A stretch of 17,789 nt of DNA from contig CAUJEQ010000101.1 of assembly GCA_963169135.1 (NCBI GenBank), positions 1-17,789 on the forward strand, in the 5' to 3' direction. The translations under genes were made by a program, and so were the position numbers. Position 1 is the stretch's first letter. Each line of letters starts with the position of its first letter. The notes beneath the pieces are model-generated. The model was not told the DNA's origin and did no database searches. It saw only the letters and a list, made by a program, of their open reading frames with translations. Below are positions 1-5,940 of the stretch, in pieces. This stretch comes from Chloroflexota bacterium (GTDB lineage: Bacteria; Chloroflexota; Dehalococcoidia; Tepidiformales; Tepidiformaceae).

Positions 1-852
1 CAGGCCGCCATCCCGGTGGCGCTCCACCAGGCTTCGCAACGCGGCCGACACTTGCTCGAACCCCGAGGCCTGGATCGCCCCGCGCATGGGGTGCGTCCAA
101 ATGACATAACGCCCTCGGGAGAGCGCCTCAGCCGCCATGAACGACTGTCCGTCGTGGGTTGTCAGCCGCACGAGCGCCGTCGTCTCGCGATACAGCGGGT
201 CCATGTCGTCGACCCACGGCCGCGCCGTGAGGTTCGGAGGCAACGGCCCCGGCAGCGTTTCGGGAGGCGAAGGGATCAACGTGAAATGCACATCCGGGAA
301 GGCGGCCGGCAGCCGCAGCATCGTGTCGATGTCGAACACGGCCCGGGCCATGCGGTCGACCGGGTAGTACAGCAGTACGCCGAATCGCTCCGGCAATGGC
401 GGCGGCTCTTGTTCGGCAACCGGAATCGGCAGCGGCACGTATTCCGACTTCACCCCTGCAGTCCGGAGCTCTTCCGCCAGCCAGGGCGCGTCACACCAGT
501 GCATTGCCCGCTCGGCGATGCGCAAGGCCACGTTGTCGCGCCGGTGCTCTTCCACCGCGATCTGCACGTCGGTACCTACCCAGTGGATGACGACCGGCTT
601 GCGGCGGAAGCGCAGGAGGTTGTCCTGGGGCGAACCACGGTCGATCCGGCTCCCGATCAGGTAGACGATGTCTGCCCGCGTCGCGGCAGAGGCCACTTTC
701 GCCCAGCCCGCCACGTGGCGTCCGGGGTGATCGATGTAGCGCACGTTCCAGCCGAGCCCGGCAAGGTCGCGGACAAGCAGCCGCCCAAAATACGGCAATC
801 CAAGGAGGAGGATAGAGCCGCGCTTCACCCCGGTTGCCGGAGGTGTGGTCAT
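1..852 (-). CDS. Glycosyltransferase-like protein (GT-B/GT4 type), C-terminus cut off by the window edge
   Basis: The reading frame is open from the ATG at 852 to base 1, giving 284 residues without a stop. The protein begins MTTPPATGVKRGSILLLGLP, followed by FGRLLVRDLAGLGWNVRYID. That is a Rossmann-like start in which a strand is followed by a Gly-containing turn and a helix. Later segments are VIHWVGTDVQIAVEEH (about residues 88-103, a Trp-Val-Gly-Thr-Asp turn like the HGTD/HGSD turn of GT4 enzymes), then a VPLPIPV segment where the inter-domain linker is expected, then TTHDGQSFMAAEALSRGRYV (about 231-250). The last segment resembles the E-containing donor-sugar helix of GT-B enzymes. The ATG is the first start codon after an in-frame TGA upstream; the nearby AGGGG is a weak ribosome site. 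The context of other glycosyltransferases, a ligase and a Wzz-like protein supports a role in surface polysaccharide assembly. Acceptor and donor cannot be read from sequence, and the family call is moderate. Confidence 0.72.
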   Translation of the reverse strand, partial: MTTPPATGVKRGSILLLGLPYFGRLLVRDLAGLGWNVRYIDHPGRHVAGWAKVASAATRADIVYLIGSRIDRGSPQDNLLRFRRKPVVIHWVGTDVQIAVEEHRRDNVALRIAERAMHWCDAPWLAEELRTAGVKSEYVPLPIPVAEQEPPPLPERFGVLLYYPVDRMARAVFDIDTMLRLPAAFPDVHFTLIPSPPETLPGPLPPNLTARPWVDDMDPLYRETTALVRLTTHDGQSFMAAEALSRGRYVIWTHPMRGAIQASGFEQVSAALRSLVERHRDGGL

Positions 853-1000
853 CGACCCCTGGCCCCGGCCGCACCCGGCGAGCGGCGCCCCGCGGCCGAT
901 CCAGGCGCGGTGTCGATACTGGTGCCCCTGCTGGAACTCGTGAATCGCGTGGCGGAATCCTCAGCGCTGAGGTCATCCGTGTAGCCCATCAGCGCGGCGC

Positions 1001-1036
1001 CCGGGTACGTTCGGCTTCCAGGGTGGAAGCGCCCGG
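1001..1036. other. Two-tier hairpin in the leader of the leftward glycosyltransferase gene
   Basis: GCTTCCA (1014-1020) and TGGAAGC (1024-1030) form a perfect 7-bp stem closed by GGG. An outer perfect stem, CCGGG (1001-1005) with CCCGG (1032-1036), encloses it with an asymmetric internal loop. No T-tract follows on either strand, so it does not look like an intrinsic terminator. If transcription of the leftward gene starts near the AT-rich spot at 1083-1089, the hairpin lies in a 5' leader of about 220 bases. An RNA or protein-binding role is inference. Confidence 0.4.
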
Positions 1037-1082
1037 ACTCTCGCGGCGCGGTGACGGGGAACAGTAGACCGTGAATGGAGAC

Positions 1083-1089
1083 ATTATTA
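1083..1089 (-). promoter_or_regulatory. Possible -10 element for the leftward glycosyltransferase gene
   Basis: Read on the minus strand this is TAATAAT, an isolated AT-rich heptamer in GC-rich DNA; AATAAT matches TATAAT at five of six positions. No good -35 box is found 16-18 bases upstream. Only the -10 and the position, about 230 bases before the start codon, support the call. Confidence 0.25.
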
Positions 1090-1191
1090 CCCACCCGGCC
1101 GTCACGCTCCCGCCCGGGAGTCCCGCGCTTCCCGGCGGGATTCCCGCGAGTCCGTTCGGTCAGCGTCATCGTCCCTCCGGGGTCGCACGGG

Positions 1192-1213
1192 CTGTAAACT
1201 GTCAGTAAACAGT
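1192..1213 (+). promoter_or_regulatory. Tandem 11-base direct repeat, probable activator/OmpR-type operator
   Basis: Two contiguous 11-mers, CTGTAAACTGT (1192-1202) and CAGTAAACAGT (1203-1213), are identical at 9 of 11 positions. The shared core is GTAAAC, and the repeat period equals one helical turn. The site is AT-rich against GC-rich surroundings. It also contains a 6-bp inverted repeat, AACTGT/ACAGTT (1197-1202 and 1209-1214). Direct repeats at about 10-11 bases are the usual form of sites for OmpR/SARP winged-helix regulators. A GACAAT at 1228-1233 could be the matching -10. The likely target is the secreted-protein gene at 1315; the regulator is unknown. Confidence 0.42.
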
Positions 1214-1283
1214 TGCAGACAGCCAGAGACAATGCGGCAGAGTGCCTTGCCTGCATAAGAAGCCACTCCTACGCTGCAAGCAA

Positions 1284-1301
1284 TGGGGTGCTTCAGCCCC
1301 A
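1284..1301 (+). other. Small hairpin just upstream of the secreted-protein start
   Basis: TGGGG (1284-1288) pairs with CCCCA (1297-1301), with one additional T-G wobble, around a 6-base loop. It ends 13 bases before the ATG at 1315 and just before the ribosome site. It may shape the leader RNA; nothing more can be said. Confidence 0.3.
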
Positions 1302-1314
1302 CCTGTGAGGCAGC

Positions 1315-1758
1315 ATGAAACGAGCGCTTCTTCTTGGTATTGCAGCCGCCGGAGCGGCAGTCGCCAGCATTCCCGCCCTGGTTGCAACCGCCCAGGGCTT
1401 CCCGCCGCCGCCGCCGACGACCTACTACGGCAAGGCCCCGGCAGGAATCGGGCCCGGGCAGACTGTCATCGCCATCGTGAGCGACGGTGCTTCGTCTCAG
1501 GTGTGCGGCGATGGCGCAACGCTCCTCGATGCGAGCGGCACGGTCTACGTGGTCGACGTCGTTGCCAACGCCCAGATCGCCGGCTGTGGCCAAAGCGGAC
1601 GAACCGTCCAGTTCTACTTTGTCGCAGCCAAGCGGCTCTCCACTGATACCGCGACATGGAGTGGCCCCGGCCCCGCCCAGAAGGACCTGGTGAACCTTGG
1701 GCCCGCGCTCACCACGCGCAATGTTGCCCCCCAGGTCGCCAAGGACGGCACGAACTAA
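1315..1758 (+). CDS. Small secreted protein of unknown function
   Basis: The gene codes for 147 residues. The start is an ATG with a GAGG ribosome site about 6 bases upstream. Residues 1-27 are a typical Sec signal peptide: KR, then a hydrophobic Ala/Leu/Val stretch, then an ATA-Q cleavage region. The mature chain starts with FPPPPP, followed by a β-rich domain with alternating hydrophobic runs (VIAIV, TVYVVDVVAN, TVQFYFV) and two cysteines, C64 and C91, which could pair outside the cell. The pattern PPPPPTTYYGKA...GQTVIAIV...CG...GR.VQFYF recalls small secreted or stalk-associated domains that I associate with Chloroflexi, but I know no assigned function. It stands alone, with a possible operator upstream and its own terminator, so it is probably separately regulated and exported. 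Confidence 0.82.
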   Translation: MKRALLLGIAAAGAAVASIPALVATAQGFPPPPPTTYYGKAPAGIGPGQTVIAIVSDGASSQVCGDGATLLDASGTVYVVDVVANAQIAGCGQSGRTVQFYFVAAKRLSTDTATWSGPGPAQKDLVNLGPALTTRNVAPQVAKDGTN

Positions 1759-1788
1759 CTCTTCGGCCTACCACCATCACTCAGCCCG

Positions 1789-1830
1789 GGCGAGCATCCC
1801 TTCCGCCAGCGATGGGGTGCTCGCCTTTTT
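1789..1830 (+). terminator. Intrinsic terminator of the secreted-protein gene
   Basis: GGCGAGCATCCC (1789-1800) pairs with GGGGTGCTCGCC (1814-1825) over 12 bp with a single T-G wobble. A run of five T (1826-1830) follows at once. There is no A-tract on the left side, so it works for rightward transcription only. It lies between the convergent ends of the secreted-protein gene and the solute-binding-protein gene. Confidence 0.88.
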
Positions 1831-1848
1831 GGTTGTCCGTCCCGCTGA

Positions 1849-2796
1849 CTACCTCGGCCAGAGCAACCCGTACAGCTCTTCGAGCGCGTCGGCCACGCGC
1901 GGTCCAGGCGCGCGCAGGTAGAGCGACACGTCGAGCTCGTGGACGCGCCCATCCCGTACGGCCGGAGTCCCCGCCCACTCGGGCTCGGCGCGGATCTGCT
2001 CCGCCAGCCCCCCCTGGCCCGAGGGGAGCACCAACACCACATCCGGGTTGGTGCTCGCCGCCTGCGCGATCTCGATCACGCCAAAGCCCGGGATCGGACC
2101 GCCCTCAGGCGCCGCCCCCAGGACGTTCACCGCACCCAGCTCCTCCAGCAGGCTCCCGGCATACGTGGCGGAACCGCCTCCGAACACGTCCCGGTCTCCG
2201 CCCGTCACAACCAGTACCTTCGGTGGCTCGCCCGCCTGGCTGCGGGCCTTGAGCACGACCGCCGCGGCGCGCTCCTCGATGGCGCTCCGGGCGCGGTCTG
2301 CCTCCGCTGTCCGGGCAGTCGCCTCGCCAAGCGCGGCGAGCGTGGCCAGCACCTCGCCGTAACTGGCCGCCTTGATGACGAACACCGGATACGGGAACTT
2401 CTCAAAGTCGCGCGTCCGGCCGCTGTGGAAAGCCGCATCCGCGATAACCAGGTCCGGCTCGAGCGCTGCGATCGCGGTGAAGTCGGGCGTGAGCGAAGAG
2501 CCGGTCACCGTCGCACCCGGTGCGACGTTTTCAGCGGTATCGGTCGTTCGCCCGACGATCTCCAGCCCCAGCTCCGCTGCGAACTCGGCCGCTGCCGGGC
2601 TCATCGCCGCCACCGTCCGCACTTCCTCGGTCAGGCGCACCGGCCGCCCGATCATGTCGGTCACCGTGCGCGGCCCGGCCGTGACGTCGGCGGCGATGGT
2701 CGGCGTTGGCGATGGCCGGGGTGGCACAGGGTCGGCCGCTTTTCCGCACGCCGTGAACAACACCACTCCCGCCACCACTGCCGCGAGCCATTTCAC
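1849..2796 (-). CDS. Lipoprotein solute-binding protein, BtuF/FecB type (ABC transport)
   Basis: The gene codes for 315 residues. The start is GTG at 2796, overlapping the TGA of the upstream gene as GTGA, so translation is probably coupled. A short hydrophobic signal ends in the lipobox LFTAC with the lipidated C17, followed by a Pro/Thr spacer (PVPPRPSPTPT). The body begins with TVTDMIGRPVRL and continues through VAAMSPAAAEFAAELGL, LEPDLVIAD and, near the end, WAGTPAVRDGRVHELD. This is the order seen in the Periplasmic_binding_2 family, which binds cobalamin, heme or ferric siderophores. In a bacterium of this kind it would be anchored to the outer face of the membrane. No permease or ATPase gene is next to it; the upstream neighbours are F420 genes. 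The ligand cannot be told from sequence: a corrinoid or metal complex is the family default, and a substrate tied to F420 metabolism is only a guess. Confidence 0.85.
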   Translation of the reverse strand: MKWLAAVVAGVVLFTACGKAADPVPPRPSPTPTIAADVTAGPRTVTDMIGRPVRLTEEVRTVAAMSPAAAEFAAELGLEIVGRTTDTAENVAPGATVTGSSLTPDFTAIAALEPDLVIADAAFHSGRTRDFEKFPYPVFVIKAASYGEVLATLAALGEATARTAEADRARSAIEERAAAVVLKARSQAGEPPKVLVVTGGDRDVFGGGSATYAGSLLEELGAVNVLGAAPEGGPIPGFGVIEIAQAASTNPDVVLVLPSGQGGLAEQIRAEPEWAGTPAVRDGRVHELDVSLYLRAPGPRVADALEELYGLLWPR

Positions 2797-3452
2797 GCCC
2801 GCGGCTCCAGCCGCTCCTCCACGCCGATCGTTTGGAGGTAGCGGCCCGCCGCTCCCTGCCGTCCCCGGGGCGCGCGCAGCAACTCGCGGATGTCTTCCGG
2901 CGTGTCCAGGTCGAGTGTGAGTTCGCGGTTGCGGTTCGCAACTACCACCATCCCGGCTGCTTCGGCTGCGGCCCGGTGCTTCGCGAAGCTCCCCGGCCCA
3001 TACGCCAGCGCGAACCGCCCGGGCGAGCTGAGCAACATCGCGTTCGTGCCGCCGTCGCCGCTTTCCACCAGCACGGCCGTGTTCGCTCCCGCGCCCAGGT
3101 CGTCCAGCGTCCCGATGGCGCCCGCGGTCGCCAGCGGCAGGTCCGCGTGCAGGATGAGCAGGCGCGATGTGACGGTGCGATCAGCGATCAGCGTCGCGAT
3201 CGCGAGTTCGAGTTGGGGGTTGAGCCCGCCGAGTCCAGCCGCCTCCTGCAACACCCGTCCCCGTCCACCCACGTGGGCCGCGACCCGCTCATCCGGCGTC
3301 AGCACCACCGCCCCTGGTCCGGCCGCGTGGAGCACCGTTTCGAGCGTGATGAGCGCAAGGCACTCTCGTTCCTCCGCCGAGAGCAGGCCCGCGAGCCGCC
3401 CCTTCGCCCGCCCGAGGCCGTTGACGGGGATCAGGATGGGCAGGCCGGTCAT
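2793..3452 (-). CDS. fbiD: 2-phospho-L-lactate (or phosphoenolpyruvate) guanylyltransferase, F420 biosynthesis
   Basis: The gene codes for 219 residues, normal for the CofC/FbiD family. These enzymes join GTP to 2-phospho-L-lactate, phosphoenolpyruvate or 3-phosphoglycerate, giving the activated donor used by CofD/FbiA. Visible motifs are GRAKGRLAGLL (14-24, nucleotide loop), HADLPL (102-107, with the metal-binding Asp), DGGTNAML (133-140), YGPGSFAKH (151-159) and LDLDTPED (180-187). The set is diagnostic. The ATG at 3452 overlaps the TGA of fbiA by 4 bases, and its own stop overlaps the next start, so the three genes are translated as one operon. Which C3 phospho-acid is used cannot be decided by eye. 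The C-terminus has about 25 extra residues beyond the core. Confidence 0.95.
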   Translation of the reverse strand: MTGLPILIPVNGLGRAKGRLAGLLSAEERECLALITLETVLHAAGPGAVVLTPDERVAAHVGGRGRVLQEAAGLGGLNPQLELAIATLIADRTVTSRLLILHADLPLATAGAIGTLDDLGAGANTAVLVESGDGGTNAMLLSSPGRFALAYGPGSFAKHRAAAEAAGMVVVANRNRELTLDLDTPEDIRELLRAPRGRQGAAGRYLQTIGVEERLEPRA

Positions 3453-4381
3453 CGGCCGGCCCTGATGGCGCCCAGGATGTCCTCGGCGAGCTCCCGCTTT
3501 CGCTCCATGCTGGTCATCATCGTGTCCGTCACGAGCGTCTTCATCCCGAGCGCTTCCACGGCCGGAGCGAGCTCCCGGTCCTCCACGTCCAGCACGAACA
3601 GGTCTACCAGTCCCTGGTAAATCCGCGCGACGCCGACGGCCGAGACTTCGTAGCCCATGCTCGTCATCATCTTCGCTGCAGGTCCTTTCACCACCTGTCC
3701 GGCGATGATCGGGCTAACCGCGACTCGCGTCGCCCGCGTGTTCGCGAGCGCGTCGCGCACCCCGGGCACCGCCAGGATCGGCCCGATGCTCACAAAGGGG
3801 TTGCTCGGCGCAATGAACACCGCCTCCGCATCGGCGATCGCCTCCACAACCCCGGGCCCGGGGTTGGCACGCTCGATCCCGTCGAAGCGGATCGAGCGCA
3901 CGTCGACCTCGGTGCGCAGCCGAACCATGTACTCCTGGAACGCGATCTCCCCGTCTGGCCCGGCAATCATTGTCCGCACCGGCTCGTTCGACATCGGAAG
4001 GACCGTGCAGGTCAGCCCCCAGGCTTTCACCAGTCCCCGCACCACTTCGTGCATCGGCATGCCCGCGCGCAGCAGCCTCGTGCGATGGATGGCCATCGCC
4101 AGGTCCCGGTCGCCCAGGTTGAACCAGCGCTCGTAGCCGAACTTCTGGAGCTGGTCGACCACCGCGAACGTGTCGCCTCGCAGCCCCCAGCCGGTCTCGG
4201 GGTTGATCGCGTCCGCCAGGGCGTAGATGACGATGTCCGTATCAGGCGAGACGTGTAGACCGAAGATCTCCACGTCGTCGCCCGTGTTCGAAATCACCGT
4301 GACCCCTACCGGATCGACGGCCTGGCAGAGCCCCTGGAGGAATCGCGAAGCGCCAACGCCGCCCGCGAACACGGTGTACAT
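3449..4381 (-). CDS. fbiA: Phosphoenolpyruvyl/2-phospho-L-lactate transferase (CofD/FbiA), F420 biosynthesis
   Basis: The gene codes for 310 residues, the usual size. The enzyme moves the lactyl- or enolpyruvyl-phosphate from the GDP-linked donor made by FbiD onto the deazaflavin FO, giving F420-0 or dehydro-F420-0. Motifs are GGVGASRF (7-14), NTGDDVEIFGLHVSPDTD (32-49, substrate and metal binding), GLRGDT (66-71), NLGDRDLA (88-95) and APSNPFVSI (near residue 200). The start MYTVFAGG matches the family. The ribosome site is weak. The gene begins 51 bases after the upstream ligase gene on the same strand, so it may share that transcript or have a promoter in the short gap. FO synthase and the γ-glutamyl ligase are not in the window and must lie elsewhere. 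Confidence 0.95.
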   Translation of the reverse strand: MYTVFAGGVGASRFLQGLCQAVDPVGVTVISNTGDDVEIFGLHVSPDTDIVIYALADAINPETGWGLRGDTFAVVDQLQKFGYERWFNLGDRDLAMAIHRTRLLRAGMPMHEVVRGLVKAWGLTCTVLPMSNEPVRTMIAGPDGEIAFQEYMVRLRTEVDVRSIRFDGIERANPGPGVVEAIADAEAVFIAPSNPFVSIGPILAVPGVRDALANTRATRVAVSPIIAGQVVKGPAAKMMTSMGYEVSAVGVARIYQGLVDLFVLDVEDRELAPAVEALGMKTLVTDTMMTSMERKRELAEDILGAIRAGR

Positions 4382-4432
4382 GCGTGGATGGTACCCGCGC
4401 GCCCGGCCAACCGCGAACGCGCACCGGCTGCC

Positions 4433-5869
4433 TCAGGCAGGCGCTGGCGGGCTCCCCGGCGGCGCCTCGATTGCGGACACAGCCGCCGCCCTCGATGGGC
4501 TGATCCGAGGAGTGGCGCGAACCGCCCGGCCCACTGGCCGCGCCGCCGGCTCGCGCCGCGCCGCGCCGAGTTCAACAGCGACGAAGATCGCGAAGATCGC
4601 CCACAGGTACGGCTCTTCGAACAGCCGGCCCTCCGATTGACTCTGGAAGAAGATCTCCATCAGCGCCACGGTGCACCAGGCTGCCATCAGCCGCCCGTAC
4701 CGCCCGGTCTCCCGCCGGTACACGTTCCAGGCTCCGTTCGCCACGCGGACAAGGACAAATCCGAGCATCGAGATGGCGACGAGCCCCCCTTCGGCGAGGA
4801 GGCTGATGAATGACGTATGCGAAAGCGTCGTCTCCGCCCACCACGGAATGACCCACAGGTAGCTCTGGACCAGCGCGTTCTGGTAACTCCCGGTGCCCAC
4901 CCCGATGAACGGGTTGTCCTTCCACATCTCCCAGCCTGCGCGGATCAGAAACTCGCGCTGGCCAAGTACCCTGATGCCGAGCGTCAGCGACTTAATCCGC
5001 TCGAAGTCTGAGCCTCCCTGGAGCATCAGGAGCCCCAGGCCCACCGTCACACCCACCAGGCCGAACGTCGCCAGCCGGAGCTTTGTATACCGCTCGATCG
5101 GTGCGAACATCACCATCAAGAACCCGGCGAGCAAGAACCCCAGCAATCCCGAACGCGAACCCGTCGCTGCCAGTGCCGGCAGACCCACGATGACCGCGGG
5201 CACCGCCAGGTACACGGTCAGCCGCCGCGCCCCCATCGCCAGGATCGTCCCTGCCGCGAGCGCCAGCGTAATAGCCAGGAAGCGCGCCAGGTTGTTCGGG
5301 TCCGCGAAGGTCGCGTTCGAACGATACCCGCCCCCGGGTTCGAACAGCATGTTCCGCCACTGCACTGCGCCGATGAAGCGCTGGCCGATCGCGAGCACAG
5401 AGACCAACCCGGCGGCGATGAGGAATGCCGCGACGATCCGCTCGAGGTCGCGCCGGTCCTCGATGAGCGACGGGGCTGCAAACACGAACGCGACGTACAT
5501 CGGCAGGATGATCACCGCGTTCGGCGGTCGCTGGCTATCCGACCATGCGACCCCGAGGGTGATGACCGCCGCGAGCAGCACCACCGGGAGGAGGAAACTC
5601 GAGTTGGGGATCAGGCGCTGCGGGCTATGCCGGCACCGCCACGCCGCCACCACGATCGTCGCCGCCATCGCCGCCTTCCCCGGGTTCAGGAGCGTCCGGA
5701 TGGCCCCACCCGCCCCGCCTTCCCCGAGCGTGCCGAGAGTCTGCACCTGCAGGTACTCGAACGGCAGCCCCAGCACCACGCAGGGAACCAGCAGTTTGGG
5801 CTCGCGCAGGATGATGACTGCGCCAAGCAGGATCGCTTCGACCGCGACGATGAACGCCAGGTCAAGCAT
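4433..5869 (-). CDS. O-antigen ligase / Wzy-type polysaccharide membrane protein
   Basis: The gene codes for 478 residues with about ten to twelve hydrophobic membrane segments, matching the Wzy_C/O-antigen-ligase family, which joins or polymerises lipid-linked glycans outside the membrane. Family marks are TFADPNNLARFL (187-198), TGSRSGLLGF (236-245), DNPFIGVGTGSY (318-329) and HTSFISLLAEGGL (351-363) in the large external loop, whose His (H351) corresponds to the conserved catalytic histidine region. The last 40 residues form a Pro/Ala/Arg-rich, probably cytoplasmic tail. The start is ATG at 5869. It is divergent from the Wzz-like gene, with 71 bases between the start codons, so the two are likely co-regulated. 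Ligase and polymerase cannot be separated from sequence alone. Confidence 0.88.
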   Translation of the reverse strand: MLDLAFIVAVEAILLGAVIILREPKLLVPCVVLGLPFEYLQVQTLGTLGEGGAGGAIRTLLNPGKAAMAATIVVAAWRCRHSPQRLIPNSSFLLPVVLLAAVITLGVAWSDSQRPPNAVIILPMYVAFVFAAPSLIEDRRDLERIVAAFLIAAGLVSVLAIGQRFIGAVQWRNMLFEPGGGYRSNATFADPNNLARFLAITLALAAGTILAMGARRLTVYLAVPAVIVGLPALAATGSRSGLLGFLLAGFLMVMFAPIERYTKLRLATFGLVGVTVGLGLLMLQGGSDFERIKSLTLGIRVLGQREFLIRAGWEMWKDNPFIGVGTGSYQNALVQSYLWVIPWWAETTLSHTSFISLLAEGGLVAISMLGFVLVRVANGAWNVYRRETGRYGRLMAAWCTVALMEIFFQSQSEGRLFEEPYLWAIFAIFVAVELGAARREPAARPVGRAVRATPRISPSRAAAVSAIEAPPGSPPAPA

Positions 5870-5886
5870 GCTTCGGCCATTGGCTC

Positions 5887-5900
5887 GTGAAGCGATTCAC
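5887..5900. promoter_or_regulatory. Palindrome between divergent polysaccharide genes, candidate operator
   Basis: GTGAA (5887-5891) and TTCAC (5896-5900) form a perfect inverted repeat around GCGA. It lies in the 71-base divergent gap, directly upstream of the -35-like TTGACC of the rightward gene and within the start region of the leftward ligase transcript. A dimeric repressor bound here could act on both genes. No regulator is assigned. Confidence 0.35.
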
Positions 5901-5902
5901 AA

Positions 5903-5932
5903 TTGACCCCCGTCCGGCGTGACAACTACGAT
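5903..5932 (+). promoter_or_regulatory. Probable promoter giving a leaderless Wzz-like mRNA
   Basis: TTGACC (5903-5908) is five of six to the -35 consensus. After an 18-base spacer comes TACGAT (5927-5932), four of six to the -10 consensus. The ATG starts at 5941, only 8 bases beyond the -10, so the expected transcription start is at or next to the A of the start codon. No ribosome site precedes the ATG, which fits a leaderless transcript. A weak TTGTCA facing left (5920-5925) overlaps it and could serve the ligase gene. Confidence 0.5.
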
Positions 5933-5940
5933 ACGGCCCG

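Larger units (their letters stand above)
853..1314. other. Gene-free interval between divergent genes
   Basis: This 462-base stretch separates the leftward glycosyltransferase and the rightward secreted-protein gene. No reading frame in it looks like a protein: the open frames are Arg/Gly/Pro-rich and lack domain motifs. It contains an AT-rich -10-like sequence facing left (1083-1089), a strong hairpin (1001-1036), a GC-rich block of short CCCGCG/CCCGGG words (about 1101-1150), an 11-base tandem direct repeat (1192-1213) and a small hairpin just before the next start codon (1284-1301). It most likely holds both promoters and long 5' leaders. Confidence 0.6.

Noticed and set aside
849..1256. 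A minus-strand open frame whose TGA overlaps the ATG of the left-end glycosyltransferase (ATGA)
   Set aside because: The overlap looks like translational coupling, but the predicted peptide is Arg/Gly/Ser/Pro-rich without structure, and the frame runs across the hairpin and the direct repeat. A short leader peptide starting near 989 cannot be excluded.
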